The notes: generated from the letters alone by a model not told the origin. A stretch of DNA of 64,000 bases from Craterostigma plantagineum (GCA_027422505.1 JAPQWV010000498.1:124001-188000), one strand, 5' to 3'. Numbered from the stretch's first letter, positions 23,400-38,983 are shown. Numbers and translations: made by a program.

Positions 23400-25026
23400 T
23401 ATACATATATAAATCAAGAAGAAGAAGAAGAAGAATATAGAATGTGGGATGTGAAAAAATGAGCAACGTTGTGCGGGTATTTATAGGCAATCAAAAGTGT
23501 TATATGGTAGGTTTTGGTGTGAAAGAAAGTTGAAATATCATCAGTATACATGATATTCTACATACACTTGTATATAGATATTTGTAGGCTTTTTACATAG
23601 ACCATATGAGCATTAAAGACAATATAGTATTAATCGCATTTTTTTAAACTTCAACGCAAAATATTATTATAAAAGAATGAAACAGGAATCACGTCGTGCG
23701 ATATATACATATATATTAGATATTTGATAGTTTCAAATATGTTTACAGATAACGGATAAATTGCGTAAATTGATAACTATTACTCGAAGTCTTATTTAGG
23801 TTGAACTCTAGGTGATTAAAAGCAATTCGATCGAGTTCGACACCTGTTTGGGAAATTGAATGTATTACAGGAAATCGATATCGCACATCACGTCATTCAT
23901 TTATAAGTACACAATAGCAAACTCGTGTCCATATCCCAGGCATCATTCTTAGTCAAAGATTTATCCCTAATAAAATAAGTAAAATTTAACAGACTTGACA
24001 GCTCTCTTACTTCGCTATCTTAAATTCTGCCAGTCACGAAGTGCTGTTTATTTATCAAGACTAATGAAATATTTATAAGTATATACTTCTCAAACTTAAA
24101 TTCCATACTAAAAGTTGAGATTTCGAACCATACATTATTAGCGGGAAAATTGAGTCGACTTTTTACTTCTTGACAAACTTAAAAGTTTTATGCAACTACA
24201 CATTGCGTTTAAGGCAAACTAAATGGAGCTATAACTCGTCCATATTGATAATACATTTGCAGTATCATTCTTGATCGCTGTGATTTATCATTATGTTTTA
24301 TGATCACACATTATGTTTGCAATATTATTATGATGATGTTTTCCTTTTTCCCTTTCTCGCGTATAACAAAAGGCGTGCGTCATAGAACAAAGGTACGCCA
24401 TTACTGTTGAAACAAGTCATATGCGAGCAAGATTGTTATTTATTTATTTATTTTAATTCAGAGTGGGCATTTTCGCAAGTGGATGTGGGGCTCATCATAT
24501 AATATATATGCATGAAACATTACAATACGGATGATCTCTGCCACCACATAATTATTACATCCTTTTTGCATTTCGAGTATGTGTGAATCGTTGTTGATGG
24601 AAAACAGCAGTGAGTATAGTGGAAACGAAGGCGTGCATACCTATTGTAAAAAAGCATTATTGGGATAAAATCAAGAATGGGGTAAGAGGAAGGCATTAAT
24701 TCGATCTTGCTATCTTGTGGAAATAAAAAAGGTAATTGGGTCTGCAAGGAGCATAACCAAAGTGAGAAACTTTTTAATTTTAACCAAGGAAACATTCGAC
24801 GCAAGCAATAGCAAAAATAACACCTTTATTTGACATTAAAAGGTCACAGTCGAAAGCCACACAGCACAATCATGCTAGAAATTCAAAACAAACCTAAAAG
24901 AAGGTCCAGACTTTGGTCAACTACATTTGTTCATGAGACACTGACAACATAAGATGAACATAGGAAATGATGATCCAAAACAAGTGCAAGTACTCCTTGT
25001 CTGTAAAGAAAATGAAGTGAAAAATA
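23400..25026. other. Intergenic region, invertase promoter and RPS14 3' flank
   Basis: A GAAGAA run and a possible TATTTATAGG (23478-23487) sit just upstream of the invertase start. The remaining 1.5 kb is AT-rich with no gene or delimitable repeat. Open stretches around 24520-24804 look random. Confidence 0.4.
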
Positions 25027-26427
<1,401 letters not shown>

Positions 26428-26522
26428 GATTTCTGCAGAGTTCGAATGCAGATGTGGACTTGGTAGTAGCTGCTTCGAGTTCTCGGAAACGAATGTGGTC
26501 ATCAAGATCGTCTATTTATATC

Positions 26523-26559
26523 TAGGGTTTAATGATGCTGGGCTTTAAGTTATTGGGCC
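26523..26559 (-). promoter_or_regulatory. Telo-box and site II elements of RPS14
   Basis: Read on the minus strand, a telo-box AAACCCTA lies at 26530-26523, with site II motifs AGCCCA (26544-26539) and GGCCCA (26559-26554) just upstream. This combination drives coordinated ribosomal protein expression in dividing plant cells. It sits 100-130 bp before the ATG. Confidence 0.8.
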
Positions 26560-26655
26560 TCATCGGGGAAAATAGTTGTTGAGCCTTATCAATCCAGGCG
26601 ATATTAAATAATAACAACACAAAAAAAAAAAAAGAAAAGAAAATGTATAATGACT

Positions 26656-26663
26656 AAAAAAAA
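26656..26663 (-). terminator. Pol III terminator of tRNA-Leu
   Basis: A run of eight T on the minus strand begins three bases after the tRNA 3' end, a standard RNA polymerase III stop. Confidence 0.75.

Positions 26664-26665
<2 letters not shown>

Positions 26666-26744
<79 letters not shown>
26666..26744 (-). tRNA. tRNA-Leu (anticodon UAG)
   Basis: Minus-strand 79-nt gene. The acceptor stem pairs GACAGTT with AGCTGTC (one G-U). The A box TGGCCGAGTGG and B box GGTTCAAATCC are both intact. The anticodon stem CCAGA/TCTGG encloses the loop TTTAGGC, so the anticodon is TAG, reading CUA-type leucine codons. A long variable arm fits a class II tRNA. No intron is present. Confidence 0.95.
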
Positions 26745-26999
26745 GTGGTGTTACTACAAATCCTTTAATATGGTTTTCATAACACATGCGTAACTATTTT
26801 GTCAGGTCAATTCCGATCTGGCATTATAAAACCAGTTCATATCAAGGAACCAAAAAATAGGGAAAGAAAAGAGAACAAAGATACGATCTTAAACTGTTCT
26901 ATACATTTCTATACATTCGAACAATCTCCAAATTCAACTCAATTCAGGAATAAAGAGGAAAAGAGTATGGCCGTTGCCACAAATTTCTCTAGCGAAAAG

Positions 27000-27154
27000 A
27001 GCACTAGCGTTTGCCAGTTGAGCTTGCCCTTCAGCAAATTCATGTCTCGACCTTAGGAAGAAGAAGAAGAGCAAGCTTCGATCTTTGGAAGAAGACTTCG
27101 CCAAGCCTCAGCACTAGCGTTTGCCAGTTGAGCTTGCCCTTCAGCAAATTCATG
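27000..27154. repeat. 45-bp direct duplication across the SNX1 stop codon
   Basis: The same 45 bases (beginning AGCACTAGCGTTTGCC and ending AGCAAATTCATG on the plus strand) occur at 27000-27044 and 27110-27154. The second copy is inside the SNX1 coding exon, encoding the HEFAEGQAQLANASA region; the first is in the 3' UTR beyond the stop at 27053. The copies look identical over their length, so the event is recent. Confidence 0.9.
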
Positions 27155-29633
27155 AAACACCACTCCCATATCTAAAGTTTTCTGTTCTTGGAAACGAATG
27201 ATTTCTTCGTTCATTAACCTCGCGATACTCTCGAATCTCCTAGCCGCCTCAGCACCTTCAGCTTTTAACTGCATATCATAAGAAATACTCAAAAATTAGC
27301 GAAAATCATATCTTTCACATACGAGGGGTGTAGTACGTGGATATGATCTATACAACCTCGTCGTATTCTCGTTCAGCTTCACCCAATTTTTCTGACCGTG
27401 TTAGTATGAGCTTGTTCCTGCGAAAAAAAACAGATGGAATATCATCTATTTAAGTATTAAGGATAGATAAAGCAAAGATACATTCAATAGCTCATTGACA
27501 GAAGACGAAGAAAGTAAGATATGAAGAAGGGGCTCGTACAGATCTATTTCCTTAAATTTGATTGTTTCCACAAGCTCACACTGTTGTTTGAAAGCATTTG
27601 CTCGTTCTGCTAGCGTCTCCTGTGTCAGATAATAAAGTGTAAGCTTCACAGATGGGTAAAAAGCCACACAAAAGGGCTACCAAACACAGCATAAGTGTAT
27701 CGAGATTAAGTTCAGGTGGAGGTTATCATGCAGGTAAATGATGAAAAAATGACATTTAGGCCATGCGAGGTGAGGAGACCTTAATAGACTGAACGGCCCG
27801 AACATAATCCTTTAAAGGCTCTTCAAAGTTCATCAAGAGTCGGTGAGCCTAGTTACTGGAAAATGGGTAAGTGTGGAATCATAAACTAATCTATTGAAGG
27901 AAACGTTTGTGCAGAGTGAACACACCTCTCTCTGCAACTTGATGGATAACATCTCAGACTTAGCCCCGAGCTCAAAAAATGTCTTTCCAAGTGTATCTCC
28001 TTCACGATCTCCAAGTAACTTGCCCGCCTTACCAAAGTCCAGTAAAGACTGTCCCAATTCTGTAACAATTTCGAAGTCCCGCATCATGAACTGTTAATTT
28101 CCAGAAACATTTAAGGATTGACGAATAGGACTTCGGAAATTTATTCTACCCCTGTGTCTCTCTACGAGACGATATGCATGCTTCTGGGCTTCGGCCAAGT
28201 GATCTTCAAGTTGATAAATATAATTTTTCATCTTCTCATACTCTGGAGTTGACTCTTCGACTGGTTTTTCCTTTCCAAGAACAACATCACTCACTCTAGA
28301 TTGTACATCCTGGACACGGAATAATAAAGTAATCAAGGCTTGCAAAGAGCTACATTACATGAAAGCAGCGACATCAATCCACGGGAATATAGTTTCTAAT
28401 CAACTCAAAGAGTAATAGATTGGTTGACTATTGAAATCACTGAACAAAACAACATTCACATATTCCAGAGTTGCTTGATGGGAAGTAAAATAAGCTTAGC
28501 AAGCTCTTCATCTCAAAATGTCAATTAGCATCTCAACAAGGAAACATAAGAGAAATGTAACTAAAATCTTAAAATAAGCATTTTGCTGAATAAAGGTTTA
28601 CTGCCCAAGTGACATACCCTGAAAATCTGCATCAAGTCAGATGGCTTCTTCTTAAAAATACCAGTTTCCTGGAACCGTGCTGTTTCCATTGTCTACATTG
28701 AAGCCAAAATCATAGAAAAACAGGATAAGTTTGTGACCGTAACTAATTATATACTCATTTGATGAAGCATAACGACTTGATCATTTTCAATCACCTGTTC
28801 ATCAGCCTGTAAAAAGATCCTCAAATCTTCACTTTTATGGAGCTCATGATGTGAAGCTATTCGGTTTAGAAACACATCCAGAGCCTGGCGTCTCAACTCA
28901 ATGAATTCAGTCGTAAATCTAAACTTCTCTGCAGATCAGACGCAATTATTACAAAACATTTACCGCCATGTTTTATCTCGTCATGTTGGTTTCTCATGAT
29001 TACTGTGAAAATGAGCTTCGAAAATTATTTGGTAATCAGACCATACATTCTTCAGTATCATGAATAACAAGACAAGTTGCAAGCAATATAGTGCAAATTG
29101 TAAAGATTCACAGCTTAAGGGGTAAAAAGGAAGAACTTGTCATACCTACAGTACTCTTCTCTGGAAGTGGAGGAATGAAAATGCCCTTGTACTTTTCAAA
29201 AAGGCGATCCCTTAACCATACAAAATCACGGTATCGCCTAATAACAATTTTCTCAGGGCCCTCATATTCAGGTAAATTAGTCTGTCGAGCAGGTAATGTG
29301 TAAGAAAGAGTTCAGATCAATGTGCAATGAAATGAGCAGAACACATCTAATCATGGCATTACATCAAATCAAATTCATGAATAATACAAGTAAACTGCTA
29401 ACCCACCATTTCAACCAATCAATCGAGACACCGAACTACACAGGTATGCAAAGAAAACACAAAATGCGATTCAAGAAAACACCATCAATCAAGCGGAGAA
29501 TACGCTACCTTAGTAACAACTTTGTAGGATATGTAAGCCTACCGCCCATCTTAGCCGGATCAGAGACCGATACCGTCAAATAAGGAGTTCGCGACGACGG
29601 AGATCGAGGGCTTTGCTGATGCTGCGCATTCAT
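27053..29633 (-). CDS. SNX1: Sorting nexin 1 (retromer-associated), frame broken in exon 1
   Basis: Ten exons on the minus strand: 29633-29509, 29281-29146, 28928-28795, 28692-28618, 28309-28150, 28059-27926, 27848-27780, 27619-27540, 27417-27357 and 27268-27053. The PX domain (RRYRDFVWLRDRLFEKYKGI) is followed by a BAR domain rich in Glu/Lys coiled coil, ending WRSLLPKIEACSSSSS. SNX1 binds PI3P on endosomes and sorts cargo with the retromer. Exon 1 reads MNAQHQQ...SDPAKMGG in one frame, but the expected AYISYKVVTK lies in a second frame, entering at 29538; exon 1 is 125 nt where phase 0 requires a multiple of three. So about one nucleotide (mod 3) is missing near 29538-29545. Exons 2-10 are intact in phase. 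Either the allele is defective or the base calls are wrong there. Confidence 0.88.
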
Positions 29634-29959
29634 CTTAATCCCCCCCAACAAGGAAAATTTCGAGCAATTAGACTGTATTCAAAGCGCAGATCATCGAATT
29701 AGATACGAACAGTATTCGCAATTCACCGTAGTAATCAGTTGATCCGATCCTTTTCCCGTCTCTGTTTTCTATCTGAACTCAATTCGATACAAGTCATTTA
29801 CATATATTTTATTTGTTTTTTTTCCCGTGAGAAATTAACAAATAGCCAATAAATTCTCATTATTATTTTATTGGACCTTATTATCTAAATTAATCCCACC
29901 TTCATTTGTTAATAATTACCCAGCCCAGCTAAGCAGAGCTAGGAGCAGAGGAGGTGACC
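29634..29959. promoter_or_regulatory. Bidirectional promoter between SNX1 and the RRM gene
   Basis: Only 326 bp separate the start codons of two head-to-head genes. An AGCCCAGC (site II-like) motif lies at 29923-29930 near the RRM-gene side. No TATA box is obvious for either gene, as in many shared housekeeping promoters. Confidence 0.55.
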
Positions 29960-30890
29960 ATGGCGGCTCTTGGAAAGCTTGGAAAAACCCTATTGACATC
30001 AGCTTCTAATCTCTCAAAACCCTACTTCGGTTCTCGTTCGGTATTGCCTGCCATTTTCATTTCCTCCCGAGGAATTGCATCGAAGCTCTTCGTCGGAGGT
30101 GTTAGAATTATCTCGCTTTGATTTTACTCTTCCTCGTTATGTAATATCTATGGCTGCTACTTATCTCCTTTTCTTCCTTGATTGATCGTCTTCTTCGTAG
30201 AATTTGGGAGTATAGCGGTGATTTTTGAAATGAGAGTACTGACGATAGTATACTTACAGCAGTGATCAGTTGGTATTCGCTGGTTATGCCCCAAATGATT
30301 CTTCAAAATTAGACATTTCAGAATGTGTTAAATTGGGTGCTTTGCTCTATGTTTAGCACTTCAGATTTAATACCCTTTAGCCCAAAAGCCAAGAAATGCT
30401 ACTTATATAAACTGATTGCAATCTGTATTTTTGCAGGGCTCTCATTTTACACCACAGAGCAGGGATTGAAGCAAGCATTTTCTCAATGTGGTCAAGTTAT
30501 GGAAGGTATATGAATACTATCTATACTCATCGAAACGATGTCCTAAATGAAAAAAATGTTTTAATTCCAACTGCTATATGTTGATTGGCAGCCACAATCG
30601 TGATGGATAGAGTCTCAGATCGGTCCAAGGGTTTTGGTTTCGTGACCTACGGATCAGAAGACGAAGCTGAGAAAGCAATCTCAGAAATGAACGGAAAGGT
30701 TTGCTATTTCTTGTTTACCATTTTCTATGCTTTTTCCCCCTTTTCCCATTCATATCCATCATCAAACTCAAATCTTCAGGAAATCAATGGAAGGGTTGTT
30801 TTCGTGGACTATGCAAAGCCTAACTCGGGTTCGGCGAGAAGCAGTATGCCTATTGCCCGAGGACCGCCGGAGCCAGTTTCAGACAGTTGA
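29960..30890 (+). CDS. Small organellar RRM protein (ORRM2-like)
   Basis: Four coding exons, 29960-30098, 30437-30505, 30592-30698 and 30780-30890, sum to 426 nt (141 aa). One RNA-recognition motif spans residues 42-117, with RNP2 LFVGGL at 43-48 and RNP1 KGFGFVTY at 82-89. The first 40 residues are basic and Ser-rich without acidic residues, a likely mitochondrial transit peptide. The closing PIARGPPEP motif and overall layout fit the ORRM2 group of organelle RRM factors that assist C-to-U RNA editing. Role in editing is inferred from the family. Junctions are canonical. Confidence 0.87.
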
Positions 30891-33009
30891 TTGTTTGAGT
30901 GCTTTGTGTGAAAGATAGATATGAGAATGTTTTAAGTTCAGTGTCTGCTTTTCTACTTGGAGGATAAATATGTATACAGATATAGATCGATGTAATAGTA
31001 TCTATTGCTCTTCCTTACTAGTCTTTTAACCTAATTCTCAACTGTTTTCTTTGATAAACAGACGAAAGTCGCTTATTGAGATAACTATATTGGACTTCCA
31101 CTTAACGGAATACCAACCCACATATAAAGTTTTGAATTTGGATATTAATCACATCATTGAAGCCAAAGCCAAGAATCATAATGCTTGATCACGTCTTGTG
31201 CTTGAATCATACATAGATAATCTCCATTGTGTTATGTTTTTTTTTTCTTCTAAATATGATATGTAAATTCCCTAAAAGCTAGCTTGAGGAATTCGGTCCT
31301 CCTTCACTCTATGTAGATGTTTATTGTTGGGCTATCGTAAGGCAAACCGGAAATTAGCCCAATAAAAAAAATCCATTTTTCTCAAGAAATAAGTAACCAC
31401 AGTTTTTCGTCCTATTTTATTTCATTTCTATATTATTATATATATATAGGACCACGCTTTATATTTATTGCAAGATAGCTGTTGATAAACTTGGATGAAA
31501 TTGAGTTGTCATCTGAGGAAGAAAAGAAGAAAAAAAAAAATCAGTACAGCGCCAAATCACACTAAAGTTATACAGATCAATTTCGCATCGTCTTCTTCGT
31601 TGGACCCATCTCAAGCCTCCTTTCTGATTTCAATCACTTTTCTTTTCGCCGCAAGTCTTTGATCTCTTAACTAATTTAAATAAAATAAAGTAAAACCTTT
31701 CCAGAAAATCTGGGATTCTTCGACCTAACTTCCATCCTCCTTTTTTTTTCCTCTCTTAGAAAAACATATTTTCTTGATCAAATAATGGGGCGCGTCACAT
31801 CTTGCGAAATATCTTATCTTTAACGATAGAAATCACCTCCTGAGAAATTGACATTCTGCTGCCACACATGCACAAGAAAAATCGATTAATAATTTACCTA
31901 TACATATACACTATCGAATTTAGTATTAAAAAAGTTGTACTACCTCCGTCCCCGTAACTTTTGTACATATTACTAAATCGGCCGTCCCACTAACTTTTGT
32001 ACATTTCCATATTTAGTAAAAACCTATGACACACAATCAATATAATAATATTAAATATTCTTAAAAGACGTATCACACACATACACTTTTCTACCTCTAT
32101 ATTGTTAAAATATTCAATTTCTTAAAAACCGTGTCGGAACCCAAATGTACAAAACTTATAGGGACGGAGGGAGTATCATATAATACCGTCAAATTAATAA
32201 GGTAGATAATGACAAATAATGGCAGTCTTAAACTATGAAATAGGTCTGCAAGAGCCTCGCATTCATGACCACACAGATAACAGCAGTATTATCATGGATT
32301 CATGCATTAAAAAGTAAATACCATATATATATATATATATATGTATATATCTTAAGGCATCCTCCTTAGTCAACTAGGTTTGAAAAATTCTAACAGAAGC
32401 AGCCCATGGGATACTAGCTACATCCACGTCAGTTCCTACAAAGATAATCTATTCAAGCCAAATCATACACAAAAGTGATCAACTGGCGTTATCTGGCTTG
32501 AAATTATTAATAACCCAAACTTGTTCAATAATAGACAGTTAGGTTATACACTCAATGAACATTACAAGTAGAAAATATAAAACGCCTTCTTTAATATTTG
32601 AATCACCTGAGCCAAAAAATATCTACATTAACTAAAATTTCAAAGTTTCAAAACCTAATTTCCGCAATTTCTATATCTGGACCACAAGCACCGAAAAATG
32701 TTAGGCCATCTCTGAAAAGATACGACACGCGAACGATAATCACAGTAATACATACATGTGTACAAATATTATAAATGCATTCCCACGTATATTTTTCCTG
32801 CTTTCACACGTTTGCTCATAATCAATTAAAATCCATTATATTCCACAAAAGCTGTTATTAGTTGCTAAATACGTGTTAGGACACGATGTTGATGATCATT
32901 CATACGTGAAAGAAAAGGTAAGAAAATATACTAAAATAACAGCGAAGTGGTCAGTGAAACAGATAAATCAAACTGGGGAATTGGAACGGTCACATCTCTC
33001 CCACTATAT
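30891..33009. other. Intergenic region between convergent genes
   Basis: It holds the 3' flanks of the RRM gene and of the B3 gene and one Stowaway MITE (31940-32173). Otherwise AT-rich with a TA microsatellite at about 32325-32345. No gene is seen. Confidence 0.5.
31940..32173. mobile_element. Stowaway-type MITE
   Basis: The left end CTACCTCCGTCCCC and the right end GGGACGGAGGGAG form the Stowaway/Tc1-mariner terminal inverted repeat, flanked by TA on both sides (31938-31939, 32174-32175). Internally CTTTTGTACATA and CCCAAATGTACAAAACTT are inverted. Length is 234 bp and AT-rich inside. A related copy lies at 56175. Confidence 0.88.
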
Positions 33010-34068
33010 TTAATTTAATTCAATAGTACGTACCGTGAAATTGTAATGGTTATAGTATTGATGATAATATGGTTGGCTGTGAGCCTGGGCTTGACCATGG
33101 CTCGTTGACATGGGCGAACCCACGGGCGTGGATGGCTCGGACTGGTCACTGTCGACTGCTTGGCACTCTAAGTTAACTCCGAACAACCTTAGCCTCTTCG
33201 AATTATTACTACTACTATTATTATTATTGCTATTAGTGTTATAATTATTAATAACCGGCGCAGACAGGTTCGGCGGAACTGCTCCTGTAATAAATATGTA
33301 ACAGCCATGAATATAATTAGCATTGAACAATGTATTTTATTCATCATTGATTATTCAACGCGCGAATTTGATTAATGCAGAAATTACTTATGTTTACTGT
33401 ATTTAACCATCATTAATTAACATGCCTCAAAGAGTGAAAATTTTTACATTACCCGCATGAGGGTAATCATTATTTGACGAGTAAGCCGTAGAGCCACGTT
33501 GGAGGGGATAATAGGCGGCGTCTGGCCTCCAACCACCGCCGGCGGAGGGCCGAGGACCGTCCTTCCGCCTCCACCCGATGAACATCCGGCCGCCGTCGAG
33601 ACGGTGTCGGAGGAACAACACGACGTCGCCGGCGTCCAACTTCTTCTCCTTGACGAACCTACTCCAACCCTTGGTAAGCACATAGCTTTGGCTGCTATTC
33701 CAATAGGAGTACCTAAACTTCCAGCACTTTCCCGCCTCGTCCTCGAAGCTCAGCAGCGAACCCTTCGGATCGCCGGCGTCGCCGCCGTTCAACGGAAAGT
33801 ACTTCTCGGCGTGCTGCTTTGGGATGACGAGGCGGTTCAGCTTCCCTACGTCGCTCGGCGTCAATGGCTTCTGAAACATGGGCTCCTTGGGGACATCGCC
33901 GGCGGCGTTATGGCCCTCATCGTCGGATTCTTCGTCGGCGATGCCGTGGAGGTGGTGGTGACGACGGCGGGAAGACGATGATTCCATCGTCATGTGTTGC
34001 GACGACCACCTCTGCGCTGCTGCTTCTGGGATATTACTGTCCGAAGATATGTAGTGGTTTAGGGACAT
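33010..34068 (-). CDS. NGATHA-like B3 transcription factor (NGAL/ABS2 group)
   Basis: Two coding exons, 34068-33453 and 33284-33010, give 891 nt, 296 aa. The start MSLNHY resembles the NGAL proteins. The B3 DNA-binding domain (residues 65-168) contains [40 protein letters not shown] and FIGWRRKD. An R/KLFGV-type repression motif, RLFGVNLEC, lies at 238-246. These nuclear repressors limit leaf and petal margin growth; that role is inferred. His/Tyr/Asn-rich tail follows. An upstream in-frame ATG at 34158 would add 30 residues of unlikely sequence. Near the end, ACG|GTACGT is a strong donor that could splice off the last 7 residues to an unseen exon. Confidence 0.92.
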
Positions 34069-34219
34069 TTTTCTTCGATTTACCTTTTCCTTTCTTTCTT
34101 TCCCCGTATGTATTTTTTGATGATGTCTTCCCCAAGTTTCTCTTTCAGAAGCGTGCAATGCGATTTGATTAAATAACTAGTCGGTGAGGGGATATGAATA
34201 TGAGCGAAAACTAATAAGG

Positions 34220-34221
<2 letters not shown>

Positions 34222-34267
<46 letters not shown>
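34222..34267. repeat. (GA)n microsatellite in the B3 gene leader
   Basis: About 23 uninterrupted GA units, (CT)n in the sense of the B3 gene, 155-200 bp before its start codon. CT repeats in plant 5' leaders bind BPC/GAGA-type factors; here it may be regulatory and is certain to vary in length. Confidence 0.85.
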
Positions 34268-34271
<4 letters not shown>

Positions 34272-37200
34272 ATAGTTTAAGGTTTCTATTGAGTGATGGG
34301 GAAAAATCAAACAATCATTATATTCAGTGCCAATCAACTGTTGAAATGAGACTTTTGAAGTGCACACGAAAATTAGGTAATAATGGCCTGCAGTGCACAG
34401 GGCAGGAGACAACACAGCGATGAATTATATATTTATATTTATAAAATGGGAATATTTAGAAAAGGATTTTGGGCAAAACGTGCGTTACGGGTGAATCTTG
34501 ATTCTCTTGGAATGTGAATTATTGTAGCTTTCTACTATTAAAATACTCTTAATATATTAGACGATGCAGTTTGAGTTGAGTTTCTAGCTAACGTTCAATG
34601 TTCTTACACAGTAGCAGATGTTTGCCATGTTCTTGAGTTGTTTAGAGACACTTCGAATATTAACCTTGGCCACTCAGAGTTAACCCTACCTATGACCCTT
34701 TTCTATACGGCAAATATTAATTTTTACTTAATTAGCACTGATTAAATTTATTGCTTCTGGGGTTAGTCTATGTTGGGATATTTTGAATATTTGTTGGTTG
34801 AAAATTAGGAATATAATTGTCTAGTGTTAATGCGGGAAACCCCTTATCCTGACATACCTGCTCCATGTCTAAGCTCCAGCTATTTGGTAATTTAATTTTA
34901 ATAAATATTTCACATGAGACGAATCTCCCGTTAACCTAAAGCCATTAATTGTCGTGCGAATAATTGAATTTATGCATGCACTGCATTTAATAATCATCTT
35001 TAGAAATTCAAAATTTGCACCGACGAATAGTTCACAAATTCATTCCGTTGCCGAATTCCTGTTCTAATTTTTTACAACAGTTCAACTTCAAAATTAATAT
35101 ACTAGAAACGATATAAAATTTATTTCATGCTAGTACTTATACAACTTTCCAATTAATTCAACTTAAGTAAGCCGATGAACGTAAAAGTTACATTCGCCGT
35201 TTACAAAAGTGAATAAACTAAATGAGAATTTTCCTCTTCTAATTTTTGCATTCGTGTCTGAACACACTCCTCTCATTTTTCACATATATAAATTATATAG
35301 AACAACCTCCGTCATTAATTTTCTCCTCTCACGTTTGATATCACATTCACACACGTCCATCATTATCTCTTCACACGCTAAATATAATTGGATCGTCTAA
35401 TTTTGCAGGGGCTGTTTCTATCTAACAAATATCATCCATAAACAAAATGAAAAAAAAAAAAGTAGTTGTTCGATCGTAAATTAATGACACCATGACAAAG
35501 CCCGAAATTTTAATATCGTATCTATAATTGGAACTTTTAAGATAGAATATTGGTTACATGCGTAATATGAATCATTTTATGATTATATAATAGCAATATA
35601 TATGAGTGATATTTGTAATGGTGGTCACATGGACGATATTAGAGTTTATCACAATTAGCGGTGGTTAAGTTGAGGAAAAGGTCAGAAAACAAATGCTTAG
35701 TCATAGCGGGTCCAAATCACGAGAAGATGTTTACAAATTGAATTCTATTTTCTAATTTTGAGATAAAATAATATATTCCGTACGAATTTATTAACAGTTG
35801 TTATTTTTATCACAGATATGGGTTTGGAAGTTGAATAACGTAAAGTTATGATTGGCTAGTTGCATGCAGATGTAGGAGATAGATGCGACATTGTGAAATA
35901 TTTTTCTAGAAAGTGTTTTGTTCTTGAAATGCGACTGAATATTCCCAGATTTAAATATTAATTTTCATTTCATACGGTCACCAGATATATTTTCTTTCAT
36001 TTATCTGCAATCCAACCTGCATTATTTTGTCATTTATTGGCTTAGAAATATCTAAAATTGGAAATATCTAATAATCGATATAGGAGCCAGTACACGTGAA
36101 ACTACGAGAACCAAGCTTTTTGCACGATAACGAAATATTATATTAACATGATTGAATATTTCTATTCCGCACAAAGCCTAAATTAGGCTAAGAACAATGC
36201 ATCACAATCCATAGATTGATACGAATCTTTATTTTTTCTGTTAGGGGAAGAAAAAAAATTGGGTACGGAAACTTGTAATTTTTAGATAAACATATATATA
36301 AATATTGCGGGCGTATCGTGCTCGCAAGATCTGGTTATTTGTATATCAACTACATTTTACAATATACAACATATTTTGTTCTGCATTTATATGCTAAGCA
36401 GAAACAAAGCAGCATCTTCCCCTTAGTTTATCAAAATTATTTAAGTTTGTTAAAAATAATTGTAAGATAAAAAGTAGTATTGCCACAATAAGTGTGTCGG
36501 TGCGGTGAATGTAATAACAAGATGATTATGATAATCTAATAGTCAAATCAATTATAATAAACTTAACGCTTGATATATCGTCATCAGTGACTCGATAATG
36601 ACTGACGTAGAGTATTCAAGTAAGTGAATGCATATGTGGTTTTTAATTCACAGCCACACACACTCATTTAATTATATATAAATCGTATCATCTGCACATG
36701 CTTGTAAATGATAATACAGTATTTCAACAAGTTTAGATTTGATTATATCTATATTTCGTTGCTTCCCCGTTCGTAGAGATATTCACACAAGTTTAGATTT
36801 TATTTTGACTTGGGGATATAAGAAGTGAAAAGTTATCCTGCAAAGCTTCCCCCTAAAAACGATACTGGGCTCAAAATGGTATCCCTATTTATGACAATTA
36901 GAGATAAGGCTTCATTCTTGGTCCAAATTAAGTTAATAGGCCAACCTTAGTACTCGACCATGCAATGGCCCGTGACTATTTAAGGTTCATCTACGACTTG
37001 GTCTTCGAGTCGCAATAAATGTCGCAAATTATCCATAAATATTATACCTTTTTAATGTGTAGGGATGGCTAATAAGTAAGCTTTTAACCTAAGAGTCATT
37101 TCATATGTACTTGAAAAGGACATTGAGGAATTGACTAGCTGGTGCAACTATCATGGGATGTTGTTGTTACCTCTTTTTGACTTTTAAACCATTTTATTAT

Positions 37201-37741
37201 TGGAATAAGATGTTTCTTCGTTCAAGAATGTGGAGTTGCGGACATGGCAAAGGATTCGAACTAATATCGTCCCTTACATGTGCGTGAGGTGACAAATAAA
37301 TGATGCAAAGAATGTCATTGCAATAATCGGTAATTCAATGCCTTCACATGCTGAACTGAAACTAGATATTCATATGCATGCCTATTCGTGATTGTCCATG
37401 TTCGTTAATATCCCCCCTCATTTAATTTCTACTATTGTATAAAACAAAATGCTTATAAGAGGTGATAAATAGTGTCGATATAGGATAAATTAATCAAATC
37501 AAGTCCAATATTTGGGTCGCCCTACCATATCATTAATTACCCCCATATCTGCCTAATGCGCGTAAGGCGTACTCTATAAATTCCCATTTCCTCTCACTAC
37601 TTGGTCTTAACTCTTAACATCGTACAAAATATATTAAATATTTAACATTCACACACACAATTCACTAATTTGTTTGCTATATTACAACATAGTTAAGCAT
37701 CACTATCCACATTTGCGACTTTTAGCTCGAAACCCTTCGCG
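34268..37741. other. Long AT-rich intergenic region, no gene seen
   Basis: About 3.5 kb between the B3 promoter and the first SDR gene. I saw no ORF with family features and no transposon with clear ends. TATAAA-like TCTATAAATT at 37574 is a probable TATA box for the SDR gene, 170 bp before its ATG. Confidence 0.45.

Positions 37742-38983
<1,242 letters not shown>

Noticed and set aside
33499..33981. 160-codon plus-strand frame
   Set aside because: Antisense to the B3 domain exon, whose protein match is certain.
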